Shown one piece after another: positions 36,088 through 44,961 of a stretch of DNA of 64,000 bases. Within the stretch, counting starts at the first letter, position 1. Each line of letters begins with the position of its first letter. The stretch is from Pseudaminobacter salicylatoxidans (lineage in GTDB: Bacteria > Pseudomonadota > Alphaproteobacteria > Rhizobiales > Rhizobiaceae): NCBI RefSeq assembly GCF_003148475.1, contig NZ_QGGG01000002.1:202171-266170 (forward strand), written 5' to 3'. Both the position numbers and the translations under genes were made by a program. The notes under the pieces were generated by a model that was not told where the DNA came from, searched no databases, and saw nothing but the letters and a program-made list of their open reading frames with translations.

Positions 36088-37697
36088 AGCGTGTCGATGA
36101 TCATGCGGGCATCATGGCGTGCATCGAGCATGCCATAGGTGCCGCGCCACTGACCTGCCAGCCGCGTCTCGATGAAGGCATCGGCTATGCGCCCTGCCCC
36201 CATGCGCTTCAGTTCTGCGGCAGCGGCCGAAAGCGCCAGTTGCTCGGTGAGTATGCGCGCGGAGCCCTCATCGGAAGATGCGACCTGCAAGGCGGCACGC
36301 AGTACGCTCGTCGTGCCGGGGCCACCCGCCCCGAGATCCTGCTCTAGGCCGGCAAGGACTTCGTCGAACAGGCCGGGTGCGCGGCCGAGAACGCGCAGCA
36401 CGTCGAGCGCCATGACATTGCCCGAACCTTCCCAGATCGCATTGACGGGAGCCTCGCGGTAGTACCGCGCCAGCGCCGTTTCCTCGACATAGCCATTGCC
36501 GCCAAGGCACTCCATGGCCTCGTAAAGCAGTGCGGGCGCGATCTTGCTGACCCAGTATTTGACCACCGGCGTCATGACGCGGGCAAACGCCGCCTCTCCG
36601 CGACTGGTGGCAGCCTCGTCGAAGGAACGCGCCAGCCGGAACGACAGCGCGGTGGCCCCTGCGACATCCAGCGCCATATCGGCCAGAACCCGCTGCATCA
36701 GCGGCTGGTCCACGAGATAGCCACCGAACACCTGCCGATAGCGCGTGTGGTTGACTGCTTCGGCCAGCCCGGCGCGCATGATGCCCGAAGAGGCGATGGC
36801 GCAGTCGAGTCGCGTCAGCGTCACCATATCCATGATGGTCTTGACGCCCTGCCCCGGCTCCCCGACCATCTCGCCGATGGAGCTGACGAATTCCACCTCG
36901 GATGAGGCATTGGAGCGGTTGCCGAGCTTGTCCTTGAGGCGCTGGAAACGGAAGCCGTTACCAGTGCCGTCGCCGAGGATGCGCGGCACCAGAAAACACG
37001 AGAGCCCTTCACGCGCCTGCGCCAGCACCAGGAAGGCATCCGACATCGGCGCCGACATGAACCATTTGTGCCCGGTGAGGCGATAGAAGCCGCCGCCGGC
37101 GCGCTCGGCGCGCGTGGTGTTGGCGCGCACATCGGTGCCGCCCTGCTTTTCCGTCATGCCCATGCCGAGCGTCAGGCCGGTCTTTTCCACCGGCGGCTTC
37201 TGGCTCTGGTCGTATTTGCGCGCGGTGACGCGCGGCGCCCATTCGCGAAACAGCTTTGGGCTCGCCATCAGCGCCGCCAGCGAGGCGCTGGTCATGGTGA
37301 TGGGGCACAGATGACCGGTTTCCAGTTGCGCGGTCAGATAAAAGCGGGCGGCACGCGCCTGATGGCGGCGTCCGCTCTCCTGCGCGCCATTCTCCCAGAT
37401 CGAGGAATGCAGGCCACTGGCGATCGAGCGGCGCAACAGCGCATGATAGGCCGGATGATACTCGATGAGATCGAGCCGCCTGCCCTGCCGGTCGTGCGTG
37501 CGTAGTTTCGGCGTTTCGGTATTGGCCAGGCGGGCCAGATCCTGCGCCTCGGCACTGAGCACGAATCGGCCGATGCCATCCAGGTCCTTGCGCACCGGAT
37601 CGGAAAAATCCTCGGCAAGCTGCACCAGCAGGGGGTCGCCCCGCCAGGCATTGCCGCCGGTCAAAGGCGGAGATTGGTTCGTTACCTCGTCGCTCAC
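36072..37697 (-). CDS. AidB-like acyl-CoA dehydrogenase
   Basis: Flavoprotein of the AidB branch of the acyl-CoA dehydrogenase family. From the GTG at 37697, with AGGGA 6 bases upstream, it has 541 residues, the same length as E. coli AidB; the 46 in-frame residues further upstream look non-coding. Visible family motifs are GMGMTEKQGGTDVRANTT, SAPMSDAFLVLAQA, YEAMECLGGNGYVEE and NAIWEGSGNVMALDVLR. E. coli AidB is linked to alkylation-damage protection and binds DNA; many homologues are annotated as isovaleryl-CoA dehydrogenase. The substrate cannot be decided from sequence. Confidence 0.9.
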   Translation of the reverse strand: MSDEVTNQSPPLTGGNAWRGDPLLVQLAEDFSDPVRKDLDGIGRFVLSAEAQDLARLANTETPKLRTHDRQGRRLDLIEYHPAYHALLRRSIASGLHSSIWENGAQESGRRHQARAARFYLTAQLETGHLCPITMTSASLAALMASPKLFREWAPRVTARKYDQSQKPPVEKTGLTLGMGMTEKQGGTDVRANTTRAERAGGGFYRLTGHKWFMSAPMSDAFLVLAQAREGLSCFLVPRILGDGTGNGFRFQRLKDKLGNRSNASSEVEFVSSIGEMVGEPGQGVKTIMDMVTLTRLDCAIASSGIMRAGLAEAVNHTRYRQVFGGYLVDQPLMQRVLADMALDVAGATALSFRLARSFDEAATSRGEAAFARVMTPVVKYWVSKIAPALLYEAMECLGGNGYVEETALARYYREAPVNAIWEGSGNVMALDVLRVLGRAPGLFDEVLAGLEQDLGAGGPGTTSVLRAALQVASSDEGSARILTEQLALSAAAAELKRMGAGRIADAFIETRLAGQWRGTYGMLDARHDARMIIDTLYPTI

Positions 37698-37865
37698 GCG
37701 AAATCCCTGGATTTTTCTTCGGCGCTTGATGCGAATCCGAAGGCGGCCAAACGCTTTATACTCCCGGCGATCCTTACCACACGATGAAAATCCCCCGAAA
37801 TAAGCGGGCCGGCCGCTTCCGGCGCTTGCGGCCATCCGGCTGCGGGCCTATAGGACGGCTTTAAG

Positions 37866-38831
37866 ATGACCGATGTTTCAGCCCTGCCGCTTTACCCCCA
37901 CCGCCACTTGCTTGGCATACGCGACCTTTCCCCCATCGACGTAGAATTGCTTCTCGACCGCGCCGATGCCGCAGTGGCGGTTTCGCGCCAGAGCGAGAAG
38001 AAAAAGACGACATTGCGGGGACGGACACAGATCAACCTCTTCTACGAGGCCTCCACCCGCACGCAGTCTTCGTTCGAGCTTGCCGGCAAGCGGCTGGGAG
38101 CGGACGTCATGAACATGTCGGTCGCGAGCTCATCGGTGAAGAAGGGCGAAACGCTCATCGACACGGCGATGACGCTGAACGCCATGCATCCCGACATCCT
38201 CATCATCCGTCACGCCTCGGCGGGTGCGGCAGCCCTTCTGGCGCAGAAAGTCGGATGCTCCGTGGTCAATGCCGGCGATGGCGCGCATGAACATCCCACG
38301 CAGGCGCTGCTCGATGCGCTGACCATTCGACGCGAGAAAGGCAGGCTCGCCGGGCTGACCGTGGCGATCTGCGGCGACATCCTGCATTCCCGTGTTGCGC
38401 GCTCCAACATCCTGCTGCTCAACGCCATGGGCGCGCGGGTGCGTGCGGTAGCGCCTTCGACGCTGCTGCCGTCGGGCATCGCGCAGATGGGCGTGGAAGT
38501 CTTCCCGACCATGGCGGAAGGTCTGAAGGACGCCGACGTGGTGATGATGCTGCGCCTCCAGCGCGAACGCATGGAAGGCTCCTTCGTGCCCTCGATACGC
38601 GAGTATTTCCGCTATTTCGGCCTCGATGCCGAAAAGCTGAAGGCGGCGAAGCCCAACGCGCTGGTGATGCATCCCGGCCCGATGAATCGGGGCGTCGAGA
38701 TCGCCTCAGAGATCGCGGATGGCCCGCAAAGCGTCATCCAGGAGCAGGTGGAGATGGGGGTGGCCGTGCGCATGGCCGTGATGGAGGCGCTGCTCGATCC
38801 GCGCCGTAACCAGGACGGAGGCCGGGCATGA
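37866..38831 (+). CDS. pyrB: Aspartate carbamoyltransferase catalytic subunit
   Basis: Second step of pyrimidine synthesis, joining carbamoyl phosphate and aspartate. The 321 residues show the carbamoyl-phosphate motif STRTQSSFE (from Ser63), [11 protein letters not shown] and the C-terminal [12 protein letters not shown] aspartate-binding loop. The N-terminal arm is typical of bacterial PyrB that associates with a dihydroorotase-like partner. Its stop overlaps the start of that partner gene in an ATGA junction, so the two are made in equal amounts. Confidence 0.96.
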   Translation: MTDVSALPLYPHRHLLGIRDLSPIDVELLLDRADAAVAVSRQSEKKKTTLRGRTQINLFYEASTRTQSSFELAGKRLGADVMNMSVASSSVKKGETLIDTAMTLNAMHPDILIIRHASAGAAALLAQKVGCSVVNAGDGAHEHPTQALLDALTIRREKGRLAGLTVAICGDILHSRVARSNILLLNAMGARVRAVAPSTLLPSGIAQMGVEVFPTMAEGLKDADVVMMLRLQRERMEGSFVPSIREYFRYFGLDAEKLKAAKPNALVMHPGPMNRGVEIASEIADGPQSVIQEQVEMGVAVRMAVMEALLDPRRNQDGGRA

Positions 38832-40114
38832 GCGTCACCATCTTCCAGCAGGCCCGCATCGTCGATCCGTCGCGCGGCCTCGATGAGATCGGCAGCGTCA
38901 TCGTCGACGGCAAAACCATTGTTGCGGCCGGTGCCGACGTACTCAACCAGGGCGCGCCGGAGGGTGCCGGGATTATCGACTGCGCCGGCAAGACCATCAT
39001 TCCGGGACTGGTGGACAGCCGCGTCTTCATCGGCGAGCCGGGCGCCGAGCACCGCGAAACCATCGCATCCGCAAGCCAGGCGGCCGCCGCTGGCGGCGTC
39101 ACGTCCATCGTCATGATGCCAGACACCAACCCGGTAATCGACGATGTCGCGCTGGTGGAATTCGTGCTGCGCACGGCGCGCGATACCGCAATCGTCAACG
39201 TATTCCCGGCCGCCGCCGTCACCAAGGGCCTGGAAGGCCGCGAGATGACCGAATTCGGCCTGCTGCGCGAGGCAGGCGCGGTCGCCTTCACCGATGGCCG
39301 CCACACCATCGCGAACGCGCTCACCATGCGCCGGGCGCTGACCTACGCGCGCGATTTCGGCGCCGTGGTCGCGCAGGAAACGCAAGACCCGCACCTGGCC
39401 GGATCGGGCGTGATGAACGAGGGACTTTATGCGAGCTGGCTCGGCCTTTCGGGCATCCCGCGCGAGGCCGAGGCGATCCCACTGGAACGCGACCTCATGC
39501 TGGCGCGGCTGACGCGCGGCCGCTACCACGCCGCCAAGATTTCCACCGGGCTATCGGCCGCCGCAGTCGCCCGCGCCAAGGCGGAAAATGCCAATGTCAC
39601 GGCGGGCGTGTCGATCAACCACCTGTCGCTCAACGAAAACGACGTCGGCGAATACCGCACCTTCTTCAAGCTGTCGCCGCCGCTCCGCACCGAGGACGAT
39701 CGTCAGGCGATGATTGCGGCGCTGCGCGACGGCACCATCGACATCGTCGTCTCCTCGCATGACCCGCAGGACGTCGACACCAAGCGCCTGCCCTTCTCCG
39801 ACGCCGCCGATGGAGCTATCGGACTGGAGACATTGCTGGCTGTCGCGCTGCGGCTGCACCACAATGGCGAAATCCCGCTTCTGCGCCTGATCGAAGTGCT
39901 TTCGACCGCGCCGGCAAGACTGTTCGGTCTGCCCGGCGGCACTTTGAAGCCGGGTGCGAACGCCGACCTTGCCGTGGTCGATCTCGGCGAGCCCTGGATC
40001 GTTCAGGAGCAAACCATACGATCGCGTTCGAAAAACACCTGTTTCGAAGGCGCGCGCCTGCAAGGCAGGGTCTTGCAAACGATGGTTGCGGGCCGCACAG
40101 TGTTCGCGGCGTAG
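38828..40114 (+). CDS. pyrC': Dihydroorotase-like PyrC' protein, catalytic residues lost
   Basis: Amidohydrolase-fold protein of 428 residues homologous to class I dihydroorotase, but the metal site is gone. The canonical DxHxH is D-S-R-V-F at 63-67, so both zinc histidines are replaced by Arg65 and Phe67. The other metal or catalytic positions read Gln183 (AQETQD), Lys237 (AAKISTG) and Ser310 (SSHDP). In Pseudomonas an inactive PyrC' forms a dodecamer with PyrB and is needed for its activity; this gene overlaps pyrB by 4 bases and has GGAGG upstream. The real dihydroorotase must be encoded elsewhere. Confidence 0.92.
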   Translation: MSVTIFQQARIVDPSRGLDEIGSVIVDGKTIVAAGADVLNQGAPEGAGIIDCAGKTIIPGLVDSRVFIGEPGAEHRETIASASQAAAAGGVTSIVMMPDTNPVIDDVALVEFVLRTARDTAIVNVFPAAAVTKGLEGREMTEFGLLREAGAVAFTDGRHTIANALTMRRALTYARDFGAVVAQETQDPHLAGSGVMNEGLYASWLGLSGIPREAEAIPLERDLMLARLTRGRYHAAKISTGLSAAAVARAKAENANVTAGVSINHLSLNENDVGEYRTFFKLSPPLRTEDDRQAMIAALRDGTIDIVVSSHDPQDVDTKRLPFSDAADGAIGLETLLAVALRLHHNGEIPLLRLIEVLSTAPARLFGLPGGTLKPGANADLAVVDLGEPWIVQEQTIRSRSKNTCFEGARLQGRVLQTMVAGRTVFAA

Positions 40115-40148
40115 GCGGGGATCGGCAAACGGCCCCAGGGGGAACTGG

Positions 40149-40760
40149 ATGACTTCGATGGCGTGGCAGCTTCCGCTGCCTATCCTCTTTGCGGCTTTGA
40201 TTTTCGGCTATCTGCTCGGCTCCATCCCGTTCGGCTTGCTGATCACGCGCGCGGCCGGGCTGGGCGACGTGCGCAGTATCGGCTCGGGCAATATCGGCGC
40301 GACCAATGTGCTGCGTACCGGCAATAGGAAACTCGCGGCTCTCACCCTCCTGCTCGATGCCCTGAAGGGCACGGCCGCCGTGCTGCTGGCACGCCTCTAT
40401 GCACCGGAAACCGCGCTGCTGGCCGGCTTCGGCGCGTTCCTCGGGCATCTTTTCCCGATCTGGCTCGGCTTCAAGGGAGGCAAGGGCGTGGCCACCTACC
40501 TTGGCGTGCTGATCGGCCTTGCCTGGCAGGGCGCGTTGGTGTTCGCCGTCGTCTGGCTGCTGATCGCCTATCTCACGCGCTATTCGTCACTGGCCGCACT
40601 GATTGCGGCGATTGGCGTGCCTGTCGCGCTTTACGTCCTCGGCCTTCGCGACATCGCCATCCTGTTTGCGATCATGAGCGTGATCGTCTTCATCAAGCAT
40701 CACGCAAATATCTCCCGGCTGCTGGCCGGAACCGAATCGCGCATCGGAGCCAAGGGATGA
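40149..40760 (+). CDS. plsY: Acyl-phosphate:glycerol-3-phosphate acyltransferase
   Basis: Integral membrane enzyme of the first step of phospholipid synthesis, using acyl phosphate made by PlsX. From the ATG at 40149 (GGGGGA 6 bases upstream) it has 203 residues, the family length. The motifs are clear: [24 protein letters not shown] and [19 protein letters not shown]. Reading further upstream in frame would run through the end of pyrC'. Its stop overlaps the dprA start in an ATGA junction. Confidence 0.95.
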   Translation: MTSMAWQLPLPILFAALIFGYLLGSIPFGLLITRAAGLGDVRSIGSGNIGATNVLRTGNRKLAALTLLLDALKGTAAVLLARLYAPETALLAGFGAFLGHLFPIWLGFKGGKGVATYLGVLIGLAWQGALVFAVVWLLIAYLTRYSSLAALIAAIGVPVALYVLGLRDIAILFAIMSVIVFIKHHANISRLLAGTESRIGAKG

Positions 40761-41890
40761 ACCTGACCGCCGGTCCCCGCCTCAGTGACCGGCAGCGTTT
40801 GAACTGGCTGCGGCTCATCCGCACCCCGAATGTCGGGCCTGCCAGTTTCCGCGATCTCGTCAATCGCTTCGGCTCTGCCGAAACCGCCATCGAGATGCTG
40901 CCGGAACTGATGATCTCCGGAGGCGCCAGACGCATTGCGCGGATTCCTTCCATGGCCGAAGCGAAAGCCGAAATGGAGGAAGCGCGCAGGCACGGTGCGC
41001 GTTTCGTCTGTATCGGCGAGCCGGATTACCCGCCGCTGTTGCGGCGCATGGACAATCCGCCGCCGCTGCTTGCAATGAAGGGGACCGGCGACGTGTTCGC
41101 CCTGCCCGCTGTGGCAATCGTCGGCGCCCGAAACGCGTCTCTCGCCGGCATCAAGATGGCGCGCATGCTTGCCGCTGAACTGGGCCGCGACGGTCATTGC
41201 GTTGTTTCGGGCCTCGCTCGCGGCATCGACACAGCCGCCCATCAGGGTAGCTTCGCCACGGGCACCGTCGGCGTGTTGGCCAGCGGTCTCGACCGGCCTT
41301 ATCCGCCCGAGAATATCGGCTTGATTGACGAAATCACCGCGAATGGCGGCGCGATCGTCTCGGAAATGCCGTTCGGCTGGGAACCACGCGCCCAGGACTT
41401 TCCCCGTCGCAACCGCATCGTCGCGGGAATGACCCTCGGCCTGGTTGTGGTGGAAGCCGCCAAACGCTCTGGCTCGCTCATCAGCGCCCGTCTGGCCGGC
41501 GAGATGGGCAGGCTGGTGTTCGCCGTTCCGGGTTCTCCGCTCGACCCACGTGCGGCCGGCGCCAATGGGCTGCTGAAGGACGGGGCGATCCTCGTCACCG
41601 AAGCCGGCGACATCAGTGCCGCGCTTGCGCCGCTCACCGGCATGCCGCTTCCCCTTCCACCGGCATTTCAGGAACCACCGGATTTTTCGACCACGGCCCC
41701 ACCCGGAGACGACGACCGGTATCTGGTGCTGGAAGCGCTCGGACCGGTTCCCGTCGGGATCGACGACATCATTCGCCACACCGGGCTTCATCCGGCTCAG
41801 GTTTTCATGATTCTGCTGGAACTCGATCTTGCCGGCCGGCTGGAGCGTCATTCAGGAGGCGCGGTGTCGCTTGTTCTCCTGGACACGTGA
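40757..41890 (+). CDS. dprA: DNA-processing protein DprA
   Basis: Binds incoming single-stranded DNA and loads RecA during natural transformation; it is widespread even in species not known to be competent. The 377 residues contain a SAM-like N-terminal region ([19 protein letters not shown]), the Rossmann-type DprA core ([52 protein letters not shown]) and a C-terminal winged-helix segment ([19 protein letters not shown]). It is translationally coupled to plsY. Its last 39 bases overlap a small convergent gene. Confidence 0.95.
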   Translation: MNLTAGPRLSDRQRLNWLRLIRTPNVGPASFRDLVNRFGSAETAIEMLPELMISGGARRIARIPSMAEAKAEMEEARRHGARFVCIGEPDYPPLLRRMDNPPPLLAMKGTGDVFALPAVAIVGARNASLAGIKMARMLAAELGRDGHCVVSGLARGIDTAAHQGSFATGTVGVLASGLDRPYPPENIGLIDEITANGGAIVSEMPFGWEPRAQDFPRRNRIVAGMTLGLVVVEAAKRSGSLISARLAGEMGRLVFAVPGSPLDPRAAGANGLLKDGAILVTEAGDISAALAPLTGMPLPLPPAFQEPPDFSTTAPPGDDDRYLVLEALGPVPVGIDDIIRHTGLHPAQVFMILLELDLAGRLERHSGGAVSLVLLDT

Positions 41891-42055
41891 CGGTCGCTCG
41901 CCGCGAATGATATCGCTTGCTTCGACATAGGCCATCTCGATGAGGTAAGGTAGCATGTCGCATCGCTCGGACTCGGCCATCGTCCGCAACTGCCCGAGCA
42001 TGGATTGCATATAGTCGAGTGTATCGGTCCGTCTCGTTGTAAAGGACTGCCGCAT
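41852..42055 (-). CDS. Small conserved cytoplasmic protein, 67 residues
   Basis: Short gene with a very strong ribosome site (GGGAGG, 6 bases before the ATG). The sequence is polar and helical: RRTDTLDYMQSMLGQLRTMA, then CDMLPYLIEMAYVEASDIIRG. There is no signal peptide or membrane segment. I recall similar short proteins next to dprA/topA in other rhizobia but know no function. Its 3' part overlaps the end of dprA on the other strand. The 278 bases between it and topA are AT-rich and include a small hairpin near 42190. Confidence 0.72.
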   Translation of the reverse strand: MRQSFTTRRTDTLDYMQSMLGQLRTMAESERCDMLPYLIEMAYVEASDIIRGERPSRVQENKRHRAS

Positions 42056-42333
42056 CGGTACCTCCCTGTGTCCGGCGACATACCGGTAGACGAAAAATGT
42101 GGAACGCTGACTTTTACAACCCCTGATAAGTCAAACTATATGTAATAAACCTTAAATTGCAATCCGACTTAGGTAGTCGCGGAAAAGCTGCGTCTTACGA
42201 CGCAAGGTCCGTTTTTGGCCGCGGCCCCTTGACCGAATGGAAAAGGGCAGCCATGTGACGAGCCAGTTGAAAGATTTATCCGTTGCGCGCCCCCGCTTTG
42301 TCTGGGTGCCGATCTTTGGAAACAAGAACTCAC

Positions 42334-44955
42334 ATGGACGTTGTCGTCGTCGAATCTCCGGCCAAGGCCAAAACGATCAACAAGTATCTCGGGCGGAACT
42401 ACAAGGTTCTGGCTTCCTACGGCCATGTGCGCGACCTGCCGGCCAAGGACGGCTCGGTCAAGCCGGACGATGATTTCTCGATGTCCTGGGAAGTCGATGG
42501 CCCCTCATCCAAGCGGCTCACCGAAATCGCCAAGGCGGTGAAGGATGCCGACGGCCTGATCCTCGCCACCGACCCTGATCGCGAGGGGGAGGCCATTTCC
42601 TGGCACGTACTGGAAGTGCTGCGGCAGAAGCGCGCGCTGAAGGACAAGCCGGTCAAGCGCGTGGTCTTCAACGCCATCACCAAGCAGTCCGTGCTCGACG
42701 CCATGGCCAATCCGCGCGAGATCGACGCGCCGCTGGTGGACGCCTATCTGGCCCGCCGCGCGCTCGACTATCTCGTCGGCTTCACGCTCTCGCCGGTTCT
42801 GTGGCGCAAGCTGCCGGGCGCACGTTCGGCCGGCCGTGTCCAGTCGGTGGCGCTGCGTCTGGTCAGCGACCGCGAGGCCGAGATCGAGCGCTTCGTGCGC
42901 GAGGAATACTGGCAGATCGCCGCCCTTCTCGACACGCCGCGCGCCGACAGGTTCGAGGCGCGGCTGACAGCCTTCGAGGGCAAGAAGCTGCAGAAGCTCG
43001 ACATTTCCTCGCAGGCGCAGGCCGAAGACATCAAGGCCATGCTGGAAGGCGCTGCGTTCAAGGCGCTTTCGGTGGAGGCCAAGCCGACCAAGCGCAATCC
43101 GGCGCCTCCCTTCACCACCTCCACACTGCAGCAGGCCGCCTCCTCGCGCCTCGGCTTTTCCGCCGTGCGCACCATGCAGATCGCCCAGCGCCTGTATGAG
43201 GGCATGGACATCGGCGGCGAGACCGCCGGCCTCATCACCTATATGCGAACCGACGGCGTGCAGATGGCGCCAGAGGCGATTACCGGCGCGCGCTCCGCAA
43301 TCGCTAAGGAATTTGGCGAAAAATACCTGCCGGAAAAGCCGCGCTATTATTCGGTGAAGGCCAAGAACGCCCAGGAGGCCCACGAAGCCATCCGCCCGAC
43401 CGATTTTTCGCGCACGCCTGCGGCGATGCGTCCCTATCTCGATGCCGACCAGGCACGCCTCTACGAGATGATCTGGAAGCGCGCCATCGCCAGCCAGATG
43501 CAGCCGGCCGAGATCGAGCGCACCACAGTCGAGATCGAGGCGATCAACGGCTTACGTAGCGCCGGCCTGCGCGCGGTGGGCTCCGTCATCCGCTTCGACG
43601 GCTTCATCGCCGCCTATACCGAGCAGAAGGACGAGGATTCACAGGACGAGGACGACAAGCGCCTGCCTGAAATCCGGGCAGACGAAGCGCTGGCGCGCGA
43701 CAAGATCCTCGCTACCCAGCACTCGACCGAGCCGCCGCCGCGCTACTCGGAAGCCTCGCTCATCAAGAAGATGGAAGAGCTGGGCATCGGCCGTCCCTCC
43801 ACTTACACGGCGATCCTGAAGACGCTGGAGGACCGCGACTACGTCACCATCGATAAGCGGCGCCTCATTCCGCAATCGAAGGGGCGGCTTTTGTCGGCCT
43901 TCCTCGAAAGCTTCTTCGAGAAATATGTCGAGTACGACTTCACCGCCGACCTTGAAGAGAAGCTCGATGAGATTTCCGACGGCAAGCTTGCCTGGAAGGA
44001 CGTATTGCGCGACTTCTGGAAGGATTTTTCGGCGTCCGTCGACGACATCAAGGAACTGCGCGTCACCGACGTGCTCGATGCGCTCAACGAGGTTCTGGCG
44101 CCGCTCGTCTTCCCCGAACGCGAGGACGGTTCGAACCCGCGTATCTGCCCCAAATGCGGTTCCGGCAATCTGTCGCTGAAGCTCGGCAAATACGGCGCCT
44201 TCGTCGGTTGCTCGAACTATCCCGAATGCGGCTACACCCGCCAGCTCGGTGATGCCGCAAACGGCAATGGCGAGAATGGCGCCGGGCTGGAAGACGGTAC
44301 GAAATCGCTCGGCAAGGACCCTTATACCAGCGAGGAGATCACGCTGCGCAGCGGCCGCTTCGGCCCCTATCTCCAGCGCGGCGAAGGCAAGGAAGCCAAG
44401 CGCTCGAGCCTGCCCAAGGGCTGGACGCCAGCCAGCATCGACCATGAGAAGGCGGTGGCGCTGCTTTCCCTGCCGCGCGATGTCGGCAAGCATCCGGAAT
44501 CCGGCAAGATGATCTCGGCCGGACTCGGCCGCTACGGCCCGTTCGTGCTGCATGACGGCACCTATGCCAACCTTGAAAGCATCGAGGATGTATTCTCGAT
44601 CGGCCTGAACCGCGCGGTCTCGCTGCTGGCGGAAAAGCAGTCCAAGGGCAGAGGTCGCAATGGTGGTACGCCGGCGGCGCTGAAGGAACTCGGCGAGCAC
44701 CCGGACGGCGGCGCGATTACGGTGCGCGACGGCCGCTACGGCCCCTATGTCAATCACGGCAAGATCAACGCAACCCTGCCCAAGGGCAAGGACCCGGCCA
44801 GCGTCACGCTGGAAGAGGCGCTGGTTCTGATCGCTGAGAAGGAAGCCAAGGGCGGCGGCAAGAAACCTGCACGCGCCAAGGCCTCGTCGGCCAAAAAGCC
44901 GGCAGCCAAGAAGGCAACGGGCAAGAAGACCACGGCAAGGAAAAAAGAGGAATAA
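42334..44955 (+). CDS. topA: DNA topoisomerase I
   Basis: Type IA topoisomerase that relaxes negative supercoils. From the ATG at 42334 the protein has 873 residues and begins MDVVVVESPAKAKTI, the Toprim start. Toprim acidic residues are in TDPDREGEAISWH, and the catalytic Tyr303 is in ITYMRTDG. One four-cysteine zinc ribbon (CPKCGSGNL then GCSNYPECGY) is followed by three degenerate repeats of the KYGPYV type. The last about 35 residues are Lys/Ala-rich ([18 protein letters not shown]), like the C-terminal tails of mycobacterial and rhizobial TopA. rnr follows after 6 bases. Confidence 0.96.
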   Translation: MDVVVVESPAKAKTINKYLGRNYKVLASYGHVRDLPAKDGSVKPDDDFSMSWEVDGPSSKRLTEIAKAVKDADGLILATDPDREGEAISWHVLEVLRQKRALKDKPVKRVVFNAITKQSVLDAMANPREIDAPLVDAYLARRALDYLVGFTLSPVLWRKLPGARSAGRVQSVALRLVSDREAEIERFVREEYWQIAALLDTPRADRFEARLTAFEGKKLQKLDISSQAQAEDIKAMLEGAAFKALSVEAKPTKRNPAPPFTTSTLQQAASSRLGFSAVRTMQIAQRLYEGMDIGGETAGLITYMRTDGVQMAPEAITGARSAIAKEFGEKYLPEKPRYYSVKAKNAQEAHEAIRPTDFSRTPAAMRPYLDADQARLYEMIWKRAIASQMQPAEIERTTVEIEAINGLRSAGLRAVGSVIRFDGFIAAYTEQKDEDSQDEDDKRLPEIRADEALARDKILATQHSTEPPPRYSEASLIKKMEELGIGRPSTYTAILKTLEDRDYVTIDKRRLIPQSKGRLLSAFLESFFEKYVEYDFTADLEEKLDEISDGKLAWKDVLRDFWKDFSASVDDIKELRVTDVLDALNEVLAPLVFPEREDGSNPRICPKCGSGNLSLKLGKYGAFVGCSNYPECGYTRQLGDAANGNGENGAGLEDGTKSLGKDPYTSEEITLRSGRFGPYLQRGEGKEAKRSSLPKGWTPASIDHEKAVALLSLPRDVGKHPESGKMISAGLGRYGPFVLHDGTYANLESIEDVFSIGLNRAVSLLAEKQSKGRGRNGGTPAALKELGEHPDGGAITVRDGRYGPYVNHGKINATLPKGKDPASVTLEEALVLIAEKEAKGGGKKPARAKASSAKKPAAKKATGKKTTARKKEE

Positions 44956-44961
44956 ACTCCT

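Noticed and set aside
38828-40114. Pseudogene reading of the dihydroorotase-like gene
   Set aside because: The frame is full length, strongly codon-biased and coupled to pyrB; loss of the metal ligands is a known feature of the PyrC' group.
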